A stretch of DNA of 64,000 nucleotides, from NCBI RefSeq assembly GCF_024746835.1, contig NZ_CP080531.1, positions 6,344,001 to 6,408,000 of the forward strand, in the 5' to 3' direction. The translations under genes were made by a program, and so were the position numbers. This document shows, in pieces, positions 25,524 through 38,536 of this stretch. The notes beneath the pieces were generated by a model. The model had not been told where the DNA came from. It made no database searches and worked only from the letters and a program-made list of their open reading frames with translations. This DNA is from Mesorhizobium sp. AR02 (GTDB taxonomy: Bacteria > Pseudomonadota > Alphaproteobacteria > Rhizobiales > Rhizobiaceae). The stretch's first letter is position 1, and each line of letters opens with the position of its first letter.

Positions 25524-26270
25524 ATGGCACTGGACATCGGCTATGTCAGCGCGGTCGGGGCGGGGGCGATCTCGTTCCTGTCGCCTTGCGTGCTGCCGCT
25601 GGTGCCGCCCTATCTCTGCTATATGGCCGGCGTGTCGGTCGACGATTTTCGCGGCAATGCGGGTGTGACAGCCCGGGAAGGTACGCGCGGTGCGCTGCTT
25701 TATTCCTCGATCGCCTTCGTGCTCGGCTTCTCGACCGTGTTCGTCGCGCTCGGCGCCGGCGCCTCGACCATCGGTCGGCTGCTGCGCGTCTGGCAAGAGC
25801 CGCTGGCGATGGGCGCCGGCGTGCTGATCATCCTGATGGGGCTGAATTTCCTCGGCATCCTGCGCATTCCGCTGTTGTCGCGCGAGGCGCGCTTTCAGTC
25901 ACAGGGCAAGCCGGCCAGTGCCGTCGCCGCCTATGTCATGGGGCTCGCCTTCGCCTTTGGCTGGACACCCTGCATCGGCCCGGTGCTGGGGCCGATCCTG
26001 ACGCTGGCCGGCGGCCGCGAAACCGCGGGCGAGGGCGCGCTGCTGCTCGCCGCCTATTCGCTTGGGCTTGGTATTCCCTTCCTGATCGCCGCCCTGTTTT
26101 CCGGCGCCTTCATGCGCTTCCTCGGCAAATTCCGCGTCCATCTCGGCCGCGTCGAAAAGGCGATCGGCGCGCTGCTGGTCGTCGCCGGCGTGTTTTTCCT
26201 CACCGGCGGCGTGCAGACGGTATCCTATTGGCTGCTGGAGAATTTCCCGGTGCTGGGGCGGCTGGGGTAA
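25524..26270 (+). CDS. ccdA: CcdA-type cytochrome c biogenesis / thiol-disulfide transmembrane protein
   Basis: A 248-residue inner-membrane protein with six predicted spans. The two redox cysteines sit in the characteristic proline-containing motifs SPCVLPLVPPYLCY (near residue 21) and FGWTPCIGPVLGP (near residue 151). It carries electrons from cytoplasmic thioredoxin to periplasmic thiol proteins, which supports cytochrome c maturation or related redox work. It is a single-gene unit, divergent from the COG4315 gene. Confidence 0.92.
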   Translation: MALDIGYVSAVGAGAISFLSPCVLPLVPPYLCYMAGVSVDDFRGNAGVTAREGTRGALLYSSIAFVLGFSTVFVALGAGASTIGRLLRVWQEPLAMGAGVLIILMGLNFLGILRIPLLSREARFQSQGKPASAVAAYVMGLAFAFGWTPCIGPVLGPILTLAGGRETAGEGALLLAAYSLGLGIPFLIAALFSGAFMRFLGKFRVHLGRVEKAIGALLVVAGVFFLTGGVQTVSYWLLENFPVLGRLG

Positions 26271-26289
26271 GTCCCCCACTGCTTTTGCT

Positions 26290-26345
26290 GTAAAGGATCT
26301 GGCAGTGGATCTACTGATTAAAAGTCAGTTGCTCTCCACCACCTC
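26290..26345 (-). pseudogene. degenerate tRNA-Lys(UUU)-like remnant
   Basis: On the minus strand GAGCA precedes a perfect tRNA-Lys anticodon arm: ACTGA-CTTTTAA-TCAGT (26313-26329), a five-pair stem with a seven-base loop and anticodon UUU, followed by AGATCCAC. The D-arm side (GGTGGAGAGCA) resembles the usual GGTAGAGCA with a two-base insertion. The T-arm and acceptor stem cannot be folded, so the gene is not functional. It lies between ccdA and glmU. Confidence 0.6.
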
Positions 26346-26429
26346 ACCGGAATTTAACCGCATTGGTGCAGCATGGCGCCACTGCTATCCTGTCTTGATT
26401 CCCAACCCTTTTCCTATGGTTGTTCGCCT

Positions 26430-27806
26430 ATGAGCCAGAGATCCTGCCTGTCCGTCATCCTCGCCGCCGGTGAAGGTACGCGCATGAAGAGCGCGCTGCC
26501 GAAGGTGCTGCACCTGATCGCGGGGCTGCCGATGGTCGCCCATGTCGTGAAGGCGGCCGACGCCGCCGGTGCCAGCAGCGATGCGATCGTGATCGGCCAC
26601 GGCGCGGAAGAGATGCGCAAGGCGGTGGCGAAGTTCGCACCCAAGGCCGAGGCTTTCGTGCAAGAAGAGCGCCTGGGTACGGCGCATGCGGTTCTTGCCG
26701 CACGTGAAGCGATATCAAGGGGTTATGACGACATCCTGGTGATGTTCGGCGACACGCCGCTGATCGATGCGGAAGCGCTGAACTTGGCTCGGCTGAAACT
26801 CGCCGAAGGTGCGGCCGTCGTGGTGATCGGCTTCCGTCCGCCCGTTGCAAACGGCTACGGCCGGCTGGTCGAAAAAGGCGGCAAGCTGATCGCCATCCGC
26901 GAGGAAAAGGACTGCTCCGAAGCGGAGAAGAAGATCAACTTCTGCAATGCCGGCATGATGGCGGTGGCCGGCGCCCACGCGCTGAAGTTGCTCGACGCGG
27001 TCGGTAACAAGAATGCCAAGGGTGAGTATTATCTCACCGACATCGTCGAGATCGCGGGCGCGCAAGGTCTCGATGTCGTCGCCACCGAAGCCAGTTTCGA
27101 GAATGCACTCGGCATCAACAACCGCGCCGAACTGGCGCAGGCCGAAGGCATCTGGCAGGCACGCCGCCGGCAGGAGGCGATGCTGTCGGGCGTGACGCTG
27201 ATCGCGCCGGAGACCGTGTATTTCTCGCACGACACCGAGATCGGCGCCGACACGCTGGTCGAACCCAATGTCTGGTTCGGCCCGGGGGTAAAAATTGCTG
27301 GCGGCGCCAAGATCCATGCCTTCAGCCATATCGAAGGGGCAACCATTGCTGCGAACTGCGATGTGGGCCCGTTTGCGCGGCTGCGGCCAGGCGCCGATCT
27401 CCGGGACAAAGCAAAAGTCGGCAATTTCTGCGAGGTCAAGCAGGCTGTCATCGAGGAGGGCGCCAAGGTCAACCATCTGACCTATATCGGCGATGCCCGC
27501 GTCGGCGCGGGCGCCAATATCGGCGCCGGCACCATCACCTGCAACTATGACGGCTATTCGAAATTCTTTACCGACATCGGCGAGGGCGCCTTTGTCGGCT
27601 CGAATTCCTCGCTGGTGGCGCCTGTCACGATCGGCAAGGGCGGCTACATCGCTTCCGGCAGCGTCATCACCGAAAGCGTTCCCGACGATGCGCTGGCCTT
27701 CGGCCGCGCCCGCCAGAAGACCATCCCCGGCAAGGGCAAGGAATTGCGCGAGCGTTTTGCCTCGGCCGCGGCGGCGAAGAAGAAGGCTGCTGGCGCCGAC
27801 CACTAA
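26430..27806 (+). CDS. glmU: bifunctional GlcNAc-1-P uridyltransferase / GlcN-1-P acetyltransferase
   Basis: A 458-residue enzyme making UDP-GlcNAc for peptidoglycan and lipid A. The N-terminal pyrophosphorylase domain (1 to about 230) opens with [20 protein letters not shown], including the GxGTRM-x-S/K-PK motif. The C-terminal left-handed beta-helix of hexapeptide repeats (about 260-440) includes [12 protein letters not shown] and [20 protein letters not shown], which contains active-site residues of the acetyltransferase. ATG 26430 gives the expected N-terminus [14 protein letters not shown]. glmS follows after 201 bases in the same direction, so the two hexosamine steps are side by side. 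Confidence 0.96.
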   Translation: MSQRSCLSVILAAGEGTRMKSALPKVLHLIAGLPMVAHVVKAADAAGASSDAIVIGHGAEEMRKAVAKFAPKAEAFVQEERLGTAHAVLAAREAISRGYDDILVMFGDTPLIDAEALNLARLKLAEGAAVVVIGFRPPVANGYGRLVEKGGKLIAIREEKDCSEAEKKINFCNAGMMAVAGAHALKLLDAVGNKNAKGEYYLTDIVEIAGAQGLDVVATEASFENALGINNRAELAQAEGIWQARRRQEAMLSGVTLIAPETVYFSHDTEIGADTLVEPNVWFGPGVKIAGGAKIHAFSHIEGATIAANCDVGPFARLRPGADLRDKAKVGNFCEVKQAVIEEGAKVNHLTYIGDARVGAGANIGAGTITCNYDGYSKFFTDIGEGAFVGSNSSLVAPVTIGKGGYIASGSVITESVPDDALAFGRARQKTIPGKGKELRERFASAAAAKKKAAGADH

Positions 27807-28007
27807 CGGTCAGCTGGCAGGTTTGCTTCCTTCCCAAAGCAATCGAAAAACCGAACGATTGCAGTAACGGGATTGCAAGAGCGGTCTGGCATGGTGCATG
27901 CCTGCGCAACCGTCCGTTACACCGGACGAAATGCAATGTGACTTTCACGGCAGGCCGGCCATTCCTAAATAGCGCTGGTTTTGCATGGGGAATCGGGGAC
28001 TGTCTGC

Positions 28008-29831
28008 ATGTGCGGTATCGTTGGAATCATCGGCCATTCGCAGGTTGCGCCGCTCATCGTCGACGCCCTGAAACGGCTCGAATATCGCGGCTATGACTCG
28101 GCCGGCGTCGCCACCATCGAGCGTGGTCAGCTCGCCCGCCGGCGCGCCGAAGGCAAGCTGATCAACCTCGAGCGCCGTCTCAGGGACGAGCCGCTCGACG
28201 GCACGATCGGTATCGGCCACACGCGCTGGGCAACCCATGGCGTGCCCAACGAGATCAATGCGCATCCGCATTTTTCCGACGGTGTCGCCATCGTCCATAA
28301 CGGCATCATCGAGAATTTTTCCGAGCTGCGCGACGAGTTGATCCGTGACGGTTATGCCTTCTCGTCGCAGACCGACACCGAGGTTGTCGCCCATCTGGTG
28401 GCGCACGAACTCGCCAAGGGGCTGAAGCCGGTCGAGGCCGCGCACCAGGCGCTGAAGCGGCTGGAAGGCGCCTTTGCGCTGGCGATCATGTTCAAGGGCG
28501 ACGAGAACCTGATCGTCGGCGCCCGCAACGGTCCGCCGCTTGCCGTCGGCCATGGCGATGGCGAGATGTTCTTGGGCTCCGATGCCATCGCGCTCGCGCC
28601 GTTCACCAATTCGATCACCTATCTCGAAGACGGCGACTGGGCTGTGGTGCGCCGCGACAGCGTCGCCATCTTCGACATCGACGGCAAAAAGGTCGAGCGC
28701 AAGCGGCAGCAGTCGCTGTCGACCAGCTTCATGGTCGACAAGGGCAACCGGCGCCATTTCATGGAGAAGGAAATCCATGAGCAGCCCGAGGTGATCTCGC
28801 ACACGCTGGCGCATTATGTGGATTTCGTCTCCGGCGTCTCGAAGCCGCTCGATCTGCCGTTCGATTTCGCCAAGATCGGCCGGCTGGCGATCTCGGCCTG
28901 CGGCACTGCCTATCTCGCCGGCCTGATCGGCAAATACTGGTTCGAGCGCTATGCGCGGCTGCCGGTCGACATCGATGTCGCCTCGGAGTTCCGCTATCGC
29001 GAAATGCCGCTGTCGGCCAACGATGCCGCTTTCTTCATCTCGCAGTCGGGTGAGACCGCCGACACGCTGGCCTCGCTGCGCTACTGCCGCAAGGCCGGCA
29101 TGAAGATCGGCGCCGTCGTCAATGTGCGGGAATCGACCATGGCGCGCGAATCCGACGTCGTGCTGCCGACGCTGGCCGGGCCGGAGATCGGCGTCGCCTC
29201 GACCAAGGCTTTTACCTGCCAGCTATCCGTCCTGGCGTCTCTCGCCGTGCGCGCCGGCGTGGCGCGCGGCACGATTTCGAAGGAGCAGGAAAAGACCCTG
29301 GTGCGCGCGCTTTCGGAAGCGCCGCGCTATGCCAACCAGGTGCTCAAGCTCGAAGAGCAGATCGAGCGCATCGCGCGCGAACTGTCGCGCTACAAGGACG
29401 TGCTCTATCTCGGCCGCGACACCAATTTCCCGCTGGCCATGGAAGGCGCGCTGAAACTCAAGGAAATCTCCTATATCCACGCCGAAGGCTATGCGGCGGG
29501 CGAGTTGAAACATGGGCCGATCGCGCTGATCGACGAGAACATGCCGGTCATCGTGATCGCGCCGCATGACCGCATCTTCGAGAAAACCGTGTCGAACATG
29601 CAGGAAGTGGCGGCGCGTGGCGGCAAGATCATCCTGATCACCGACAGCAAGGGCGCAGCGCACTCAAGCGTGAAGACGATGGAGACGATCATCCTGCCGG
29701 ATGTGCCGGAAATCATCTCGCCGATCATCTACGCGCTGCCGATCCAGATGCTGGCCTATTTCGCCGCCGTGTTCATGGGCACCGACGTCGACCAGCCGCG
29801 CAATCTGGCGAAGTCGGTGACGGTGGAGTAG
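28008..29831 (+). CDS. glmS: glutamine-fructose-6-phosphate aminotransferase (isomerizing)
   Basis: A 607-residue enzyme converting fructose-6-P and glutamine into glucosamine-6-P. ATG 28008 is followed directly by Cys (MCGIVGIIGHSQVAP), the N-terminal nucleophile of the class II glutaminase domain (1 to about 240, with HTRWATHG). Two SIS domains (about 285-600) carry the sugar-phosphate site (SQSGETADTLASLRYC and the end motif ending NLAKSVTVE with the invariant Lys near residue 602). No glmS ribozyme is expected in alphaproteobacteria and none is visible in the 201-base gap upstream. Confidence 0.96.
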   Translation: MCGIVGIIGHSQVAPLIVDALKRLEYRGYDSAGVATIERGQLARRRAEGKLINLERRLRDEPLDGTIGIGHTRWATHGVPNEINAHPHFSDGVAIVHNGIIENFSELRDELIRDGYAFSSQTDTEVVAHLVAHELAKGLKPVEAAHQALKRLEGAFALAIMFKGDENLIVGARNGPPLAVGHGDGEMFLGSDAIALAPFTNSITYLEDGDWAVVRRDSVAIFDIDGKKVERKRQQSLSTSFMVDKGNRRHFMEKEIHEQPEVISHTLAHYVDFVSGVSKPLDLPFDFAKIGRLAISACGTAYLAGLIGKYWFERYARLPVDIDVASEFRYREMPLSANDAAFFISQSGETADTLASLRYCRKAGMKIGAVVNVRESTMARESDVVLPTLAGPEIGVASTKAFTCQLSVLASLAVRAGVARGTISKEQEKTLVRALSEAPRYANQVLKLEEQIERIARELSRYKDVLYLGRDTNFPLAMEGALKLKEISYIHAEGYAAGELKHGPIALIDENMPVIVIAPHDRIFEKTVSNMQEVAARGGKIILITDSKGAAHSSVKTMETIILPDVPEIISPIIYALPIQMLAYFAAVFMGTDVDQPRNLAKSVTVE

Positions 29832-29924
29832 GCGCTTTTTAAACAGGCGCCTTTAAAAACTTCGCAGTTCCAAACCGGGCTACGGTTCACTAATGTTGCG
29901 CTGCAACCCGCGCCCCGGTGAACC

Positions 29925-30677
29925 ATGTCCGATGCTCCCAAGACCTCCGGCATGACCCGGCTGAGGAACTATTTCCTCACGGGCTTCATCGTCTGCGCGC
30001 CTTTGGCGATCACCGCCTATATCGCCTGGTCGTTCATCGGCTGGGTCGATTCCTGGGTAAAGCCCTATATTCCGGCGCGTTACAGCCCCGACACCTATCT
30101 GCCATTTCCGGTCCCGGGATTCGGGCTGATCGTTGCACTGATCCTGATCACGCTGATCGGTTTTCTCACCGCCAACATTGTCGGCCGCGCCATTGTCGGT
30201 TTCGGTGAGCGCCTGCTTGGCCGCATGCCGCTGGTGCGCGGCATCTATGGCTCGCTGAAGCAGATTTTCGAGACCGTGCTGTCGAACAAGGGCGACATGT
30301 TCCGCCAGGTCGGGCTGGTCGAATATCCGCGCAAGGGCGTGTGGTCGCTGGTCTTCGTCGCCGGCGGGAAGGAAACCGAGATCAATGAGAAGCTCGATCA
30401 GGAAGGCGATCCGCTGATCGCCGTGTTCATGCCTTGCACGCCGAACCCGACGACCGGCTTCCTGATGTATGTGCTGAAGTCGGACATTGTGCTGCTCGAC
30501 ATGACGATCGAGGATGGCGCCAAGCTGATCGTGTCGGCCGGGCTGGTGGCGCCCGAAGTGAAGAGCAAGATGGTGACGCTGAATGGCGAGCCGATCAACG
30601 GAACGGTGGCCAATCCGCCGCTAGGATCTCATCCGGCGCGCAAAAGCCGTACGGCCTCGTCGCGGCCGAACAAATAG
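29925..30677 (+). CDS. DUF502 family membrane protein
   Basis: A 250-residue protein with two N-terminal membrane spans (YFLTGFIVCAPLAITAYIAW and LIVALILITLIGFLTANIVG) and a soluble domain with the family's FMPCTPNPTTGFLMYV near residue 170. DUF502 proteins are widespread and of unknown function. The last 49 bases overlap the 3' end of the convergent recG gene, and the C-terminal tail coded there (HPARKSRTASSRPNK) is basic and unlike the conserved domain. Confidence 0.9.
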   Translation: MSDAPKTSGMTRLRNYFLTGFIVCAPLAITAYIAWSFIGWVDSWVKPYIPARYSPDTYLPFPVPGFGLIVALILITLIGFLTANIVGRAIVGFGERLLGRMPLVRGIYGSLKQIFETVLSNKGDMFRQVGLVEYPRKGVWSLVFVAGGKETEINEKLDQEGDPLIAVFMPCTPNPTTGFLMYVLKSDIVLLDMTIEDGAKLIVSAGLVAPEVKSKMVTLNGEPINGTVANPPLGSHPARKSRTASSRPNK

Positions 30678-32737
30678 AGCAGCAGGCGCAGCGCCTCGCC
30701 GCGGTCGGATTGCAGCTCCGGGTCGCGCGACAGGATCAGCCTGGCATCGTCGCGGGCGGCCTCCAGCAGGTCGGCATGCGCCTCGATGCGCGCCACCTGG
30801 AAACCCGGTGTACCCGACTGGCGGGTGCCCAGAAGTTCGCCTTCGCCGCGCAATTTCAGATCCTCCTCGGCGATCAGGAAACCGTCCTCGGTCTCTCGCA
30901 TCACCGACAGCCGGCGTTTTGCCGTCTCGCCGAGCGGGTCCTTGTAGAGCAGCACGCAGGAGGATGGCTTGTCGCCGCGCCCGACCCGGCCGCGCAGCTG
31001 GTGCAGTTGCGCAAGGCCAAAGCGCTCGGCATGTTCGATGACCATGACGGTGGCGTCCGGCACATCGACGCCGACCTCGATGACCGTGGTGGCGATCAGG
31101 ATGCGCGTCTCGCCCTCTTTGAAGGCGCGCATCGCCTCATCCTTCTCGGCGCCCTTCATGCGGCCGTGGACGAGGCCGATGCGGTCGCCGAACAGCGGCT
31201 TCAGCGAAGCGAAGCGATCCTCGGCCGACATCAGCTTGATCTCTTCGGATTCCTCGACCAGCGGACAGATCCAGTAGACTTTCTGGCCCCCGGCGACTGC
31301 GTCCTCCATGCGGCCAACCAGTTCGTCGAGCCTCTCTAGCGGCAAGGTGACGGTGCGGATCGGCTGGCGGCCGGCCGGCTTCTCCGTCAACTTGGAGACA
31401 TCCATGTCGCCGAAGGCGGTTAGCACCAGCGTGCGCGGGATCGGTGTCGCGGTCATCACCAGCATGTCTGGCGCGTCGCCCTTGGCGGTGATGGCAAGCC
31501 GCTGGTGGACGCCAAAACGATGCTGCTCGTCGATGACGGCCAGGACCAGATCGTGGAAAGTGACCGTCTCCTGGAACAGCGCGTGGGTGCCGACGACGAT
31601 GTCGATCTCGCCGCTTGCGAGGCCGGCGAGCGTTTCGGTGCGCTCGCGGCCCTTTTCGCGGCCGGTCAGAATGGCAATGCGCAGCCCGACCTTGGCGGCG
31701 AGCGGAGCAATCGTCGCCAGATGCTGGCGGGCCAGGATTTCGGTCGGCGCCATCAGCGCCGCCTGGCCGCCGGCCTCGACCGCGCGTGCCATGGCAAGCA
31801 ACGCGACCACCGTCTTGCCGGAGCCGACATCGCCCTGCAGCAGCCGCAGCATGCGCTCGGGGTCGGCAAGGTCAGCATTGATTTCAGCCAGCGCGAATTC
31901 CTGGCTTGATGTCAGTGAATAGGGAAGGGCGGCACGCAGTTTCTCGACGATGCGGCCGTCGCCGACCAGCGGGCGGCCGGACAGGCGGCGGATCTTTGAC
32001 CGGACCAGCGCCAGCGAGACCTGGCCCGCCAGCAATTCGTCATAGGCAAGACGCCGCCAGGCCGCGCCATCGATGGAAACATCGATAGGGTCGGCCGGAT
32101 TGTGGATGCGGGCGAGCGCGTCGGCAAAGGCCGGGAAAGTGTGCCGGCGCATGAAGGCGCCATCCTGCCATTCCGGCAATTCGGGCAAGCGCGCCAGCGC
32201 CTGACCGATCGCCCGGCGCAGCACCTTGCCCGAAAGCCCGGCGGTGAGCGGATAGACCGGTTCGACCAGCGGCAGGTTTTCCGCCTCGCTGGCCAGCGCG
32301 ATATGGTCGGGGTGGACCATGGTCGGGCGGCCGTTGAACCATTCCATGCGGCCCGAGACCACGACATGCTCGCCGACAGGCATTGCCTTTTCGAGATAGG
32401 CGGCATGCGCATGGAAAAAGGTCAGGCCGATTTCGCCGGTATCGTCATGAGCGTAGACCCGGTAGGGCACCGACCGGTTGCCACGCGGCGGCGGCTGGTG
32501 GCGGTCGATGCGCACGTCGAGCGTTACGATCTGGCCTTCCGCGGAACCTGCAATGCCCGGCCGGCTGCGGCGGTCGATGACGGTATGCGGCAGCACGAAC
32601 AGAAGATCGCCGGCACGTGCGGCGCGATCGCCGAGATCGGCGGCAACAACCTTCTCGATCAGCGCGCCAACCTTCGGCCCGACGCCGGCAAGCGAAGTGA
32701 TCGGAACAAACAGCGGATCGAGGATGGAAGGACGCAT
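30629..32737 (-). CDS. recG: ATP-dependent DNA helicase RecG
   Basis: A 702-residue superfamily 2 helicase that reverses stalled replication forks. An N-terminal wedge/OB domain (about 60-150) precedes the helicase core: Walker A GDVGSGKTVVALLAM near residue 303, the DEQH box (VIDEQHRFGVHQR), motif III MTATPIPRTL and the motif V-VI region TTVIEVGVDVPDATV ... QLHQLRGRVGRG. The sdhE and mfd genes start divergently about 90 bases away. The 3' end overlaps the convergent DUF502 gene by 49 bases. Confidence 0.96.
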   Translation of the reverse strand: MRPSILDPLFVPITSLAGVGPKVGALIEKVVAADLGDRAARAGDLLFVLPHTVIDRRSRPGIAGSAEGQIVTLDVRIDRHQPPPRGNRSVPYRVYAHDDTGEIGLTFFHAHAAYLEKAMPVGEHVVVSGRMEWFNGRPTMVHPDHIALASEAENLPLVEPVYPLTAGLSGKVLRRAIGQALARLPELPEWQDGAFMRRHTFPAFADALARIHNPADPIDVSIDGAAWRRLAYDELLAGQVSLALVRSKIRRLSGRPLVGDGRIVEKLRAALPYSLTSSQEFALAEINADLADPERMLRLLQGDVGSGKTVVALLAMARAVEAGGQAALMAPTEILARQHLATIAPLAAKVGLRIAILTGREKGRERTETLAGLASGEIDIVVGTHALFQETVTFHDLVLAVIDEQHRFGVHQRLAITAKGDAPDMLVMTATPIPRTLVLTAFGDMDVSKLTEKPAGRQPIRTVTLPLERLDELVGRMEDAVAGGQKVYWICPLVEESEEIKLMSAEDRFASLKPLFGDRIGLVHGRMKGAEKDEAMRAFKEGETRILIATTVIEVGVDVPDATVMVIEHAERFGLAQLHQLRGRVGRGDKPSSCVLLYKDPLGETAKRRLSVMRETEDGFLIAEEDLKLRGEGELLGTRQSGTPGFQVARIEAHADLLEAARDDARLILSRDPELQSDRGEALRLLLYLFGRDEAVRLLRAG

Positions 32738-32829
32738 GATGTCAGCTTATGTCGCGACGGCCGCAGCGCAAGGCTGACAGCCCCTTCTATCCACGCTATA
32801 TGCGCCGCAGCAAGTGAGGATGCGGCACA

Positions 32830-33117
32830 ATGACTGGAACGAAACGATCAAGCGAGGGGCTGGACGCCCGCCGCCGCAAGCTCTTGTTCCGTTCCTGGCA
32901 TCGCGGCATGCGCGAGATGGATTTGATCCTCGGCACCTTCGCCGATACCGAGATCGGTGCCTTGACGGCTAAGGAAATCGACCAATATGAAGGGCTTCTC
33001 GATATTCCCGACACCGAATTCCTGCCGCTGATCACTGGCGAACGCCCGGTGCCGGCGGATATCGATTGTGCCGTCCTGCAAAAGATCCTGGCGTCCCGCC
33101 GGACCATGACATTCTGA
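32830..33117 (+). CDS. sdhE: succinate dehydrogenase flavinylation factor SdhE (DUF339)
   Basis: A 95-residue protein of the SdhE/SdhAF2 family that promotes covalent FAD attachment to SdhA. The conserved surface motif RSWHRGMREMDLILGTFAD at about residues 21-39 contains the RGxxE-type core used in SdhA binding. Size and all-helical prediction fit the family. In rhizobia it commonly lies between recG and mfd, as here. Confidence 0.93.
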   Translation: MTGTKRSSEGLDARRRKLLFRSWHRGMREMDLILGTFADTEIGALTAKEIDQYEGLLDIPDTEFLPLITGERPVPADIDCAVLQKILASRRTMTF

Positions 33118-33123
33118 ACACAA

Positions 33124-33167
33124 GCAATTCCAGGAAAAGTGCGAAGCGGTTTTCCGTCCGGAATTGC
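33124..33167. repeat. 44-bp palindromic repeat, copy 2
   Basis: Bounded by GCAATTCC and GGAATTGC, this sequence is 41/44 identical to the reverse complement of the copy at 18349-18392. It occupies most of the short gap between sdhE and mfd. A shorter related piece (ATTCCGGACGGAATT) occurs near 63426. Confidence 0.8.
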
Positions 33168-33189
33168 GACAAAACAAGACCGTGATTTG

Positions 33190-36687
<3,498 letters not shown>

Positions 36688-36693
36688 GGTGCA

Positions 36694-36822
36694 TTGATAT
36701 TCAGGTGATGCCGGCCTGCAAATGGCTGATACCTGCGCTTCCGGTGCTCACGGACCCAAATGTCCGCTGCGCTCCGGTTCTCGGTATCAGCCATTTTCGG
36801 CTCGCCCTGACCTGAATCTCAA
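36694..36822. repeat. 129-bp imperfect palindromic element
   Basis: About 40 bases of imperfect inverted repeat end in exact 14-base arms, AAATGGCTGATACC and GGTATCAGCCATTT, around a centre with two related GCGCT-CCGGT blocks. The outer arms TTGATATTCAGGT and ACCTGAATCTCAA also pair. It looks like a dispersed rhizobial palindromic element (RPE/MITE-like). It lies 7 bases after the mfd stop, so it may also act as a 3' hairpin. Confidence 0.75.
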
Positions 36823-36967
36823 CGCACTCAGCACCGCTTGTGCATTCGCCAGCACTGAAATTCCGGTCTAGAATAGGAAATCGGCTTCGTGTATGGAGCC
36901 GCCACCCCATATAGGGGCGGGAAAAGGCGGGCGAGGGTGCTCGCCGGAAAGAACGTTGGGTGCAGCG

Positions 36968-38341
36968 ATGACGAAATGGTCGCCGAATTCGTGGAGAACA
37001 AAGCCGATCAAGCAGGTTCCTGCCTATCCGGACCTTGCCGCGCTCAAGAACACGGAAGCCCAGCTCGCCACCTTCCCGCCGCTGGTTTTTGCCGGTGAAG
37101 CGCGCAAGCTGAAGAAGCAGCTCGCGGCTGTGGCAAATGGCGACGCCTTCCTGCTCCAGGGCGGCGATTGCGCCGAGAGCTTTGCCGAGCACGGCGCGGA
37201 CAATATCCGCGACTTTTTCCGCGTCTTCCTGCAGATGTCGGTCGTGCTGACCTTTGCCGGCGCGCAGCCGGTGGTGAAGGTCGGCCGCGTCGCCGGCCAG
37301 TTCGCCAAGCCGCGCTCGTCCGACAACGAGACCAAGGGCGATGTGACTTTGCCGAGCTATCGCGGTGACATCATCAACGGCATCGAATTCGACCAGAAGT
37401 CGCGCATTCCCGATCCCGCGCGCCAGGAAATGGCCTATCGCCAGTCGGCGGCGACGCTCAACCTTCTGCGCGCGTTCGCGCAGGGCGGCTATGCCAGCCT
37501 GGAGAACGTGCATCGCTGGATGCTCGGCTTCGTCTCCGACAGCCCGCAAGGCGAAAAATACGAGTCACTCGCCAACCGCATCACCGAGACGATGGACTTC
37601 ATGAAGGCCGTCGGCATCACCTCGGAAACCAATTACGCGCTGCGCGAGACCGATTTCTACACCAGCCATGAAGCGCTGCTGCTCGGCTATGAGGAGGCGC
37701 TGACCCGTGTCGATTCGACCTCGGGCGACTGGTACGCCACCTCGGGCCACATGATCTGGATCGGCGACCGCACCCGGCAGCCCGACCACGCCCATGTCGA
37801 ATATTGCCGCGGCATCAAGAACCCGCTCGGCCTGAAATGCGGCCCGTCGCTGACGCCGGACGGCCTGCTGGAGCTTATCGACCTGCTCAACCCCGAGAAC
37901 GAGCCCGGCCGGCTGACGCTGATCGCGCGCTTTGGTTCGGACAAGGTCGCCGATCACCTGCCGAAGCTGGTGCGCGCGGTGCAGAAGGAAGGCCGCAGCG
38001 TGGTCTGGTCGTCGGACCCGATGCATGGCAACACCATCGAGGCCGCCGGCTACAAGACGCGGCCGTTCGACCGCATCCTGAAGGAGGTGCAGACCTTCTT
38101 CGAGGTGCACCGCGCCGAAGGCACGCATCCCGGCGGCATCCATGTCGAGATGACCGGCAAGAACGTCACCGAGTGCACCGGAGGTGCGCGCGCCATCACG
38201 GCCGAGGAATTGCAGGACCGCTACCACACCCATTGCGACCCGCGCCTCAACGCCGACCAGGCGATCGAACTGGCCTTCCTGGTGTCGGATCTCTTGAAGA
38301 AAAGCCATCCGGTGCAGCAAAAGCAGGCCGTCAACGGCTGA
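36968..38341 (+). CDS. class II 3-deoxy-7-phosphoheptulonate (DAHP) synthase
   Basis: A 457-residue plant-type DAHP synthase catalysing the first step of the shikimate pathway from PEP and erythrose-4-P. The family's sites are present: [14 protein letters not shown] near residue 58, [36 protein letters not shown] and [19 protein letters not shown], including the metal-binding Cys, His, Glu and Asp. ATG 36968 gives [18 protein letters not shown], the usual N-terminus. A terminator follows directly. Confidence 0.96.
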   Translation: MTKWSPNSWRTKPIKQVPAYPDLAALKNTEAQLATFPPLVFAGEARKLKKQLAAVANGDAFLLQGGDCAESFAEHGADNIRDFFRVFLQMSVVLTFAGAQPVVKVGRVAGQFAKPRSSDNETKGDVTLPSYRGDIINGIEFDQKSRIPDPARQEMAYRQSAATLNLLRAFAQGGYASLENVHRWMLGFVSDSPQGEKYESLANRITETMDFMKAVGITSETNYALRETDFYTSHEALLLGYEEALTRVDSTSGDWYATSGHMIWIGDRTRQPDHAHVEYCRGIKNPLGLKCGPSLTPDGLLELIDLLNPENEPGRLTLIARFGSDKVADHLPKLVRAVQKEGRSVVWSSDPMHGNTIEAAGYKTRPFDRILKEVQTFFEVHRAEGTHPGGIHVEMTGKNVTECTGGARAITAEELQDRYHTHCDPRLNADQAIELAFLVSDLLKKSHPVQQKQAVNG

Positions 38342-38370
38342 TCCTGCCGACCTCAATCGACCAACACGTG

Positions 38371-38400
38371 AAGGCGCCTGAGAAATCCGGCGCCTTTTTC
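38371..38400 (+). terminator. intrinsic terminator after DAHP synthase gene
   Basis: AAGGCGCC (38371-38378) pairs with GGCGCCTT (38389-38396), followed by TTTC; about 30 bases after the stop codon. Confidence 0.85.
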
Positions 38401-38536
38401 TTGTTCCGGGACGATGTTGTCCAGGCGGTCGTCACGTCAAACCTTACGAAAATTTATACTGACGCGACCTCTGCAAAACCAAGATTGGGGTGAAGGTTCG
38501 CGGTCGACCCAATCAACGCTGGCCAGGATTCGACGA

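Noticed and set aside
27807..28007. glmS ribozyme before glmS
   Set aside because: The known ribozyme is a Gram-positive feature, and no matching core is visible in the 201-base gap.
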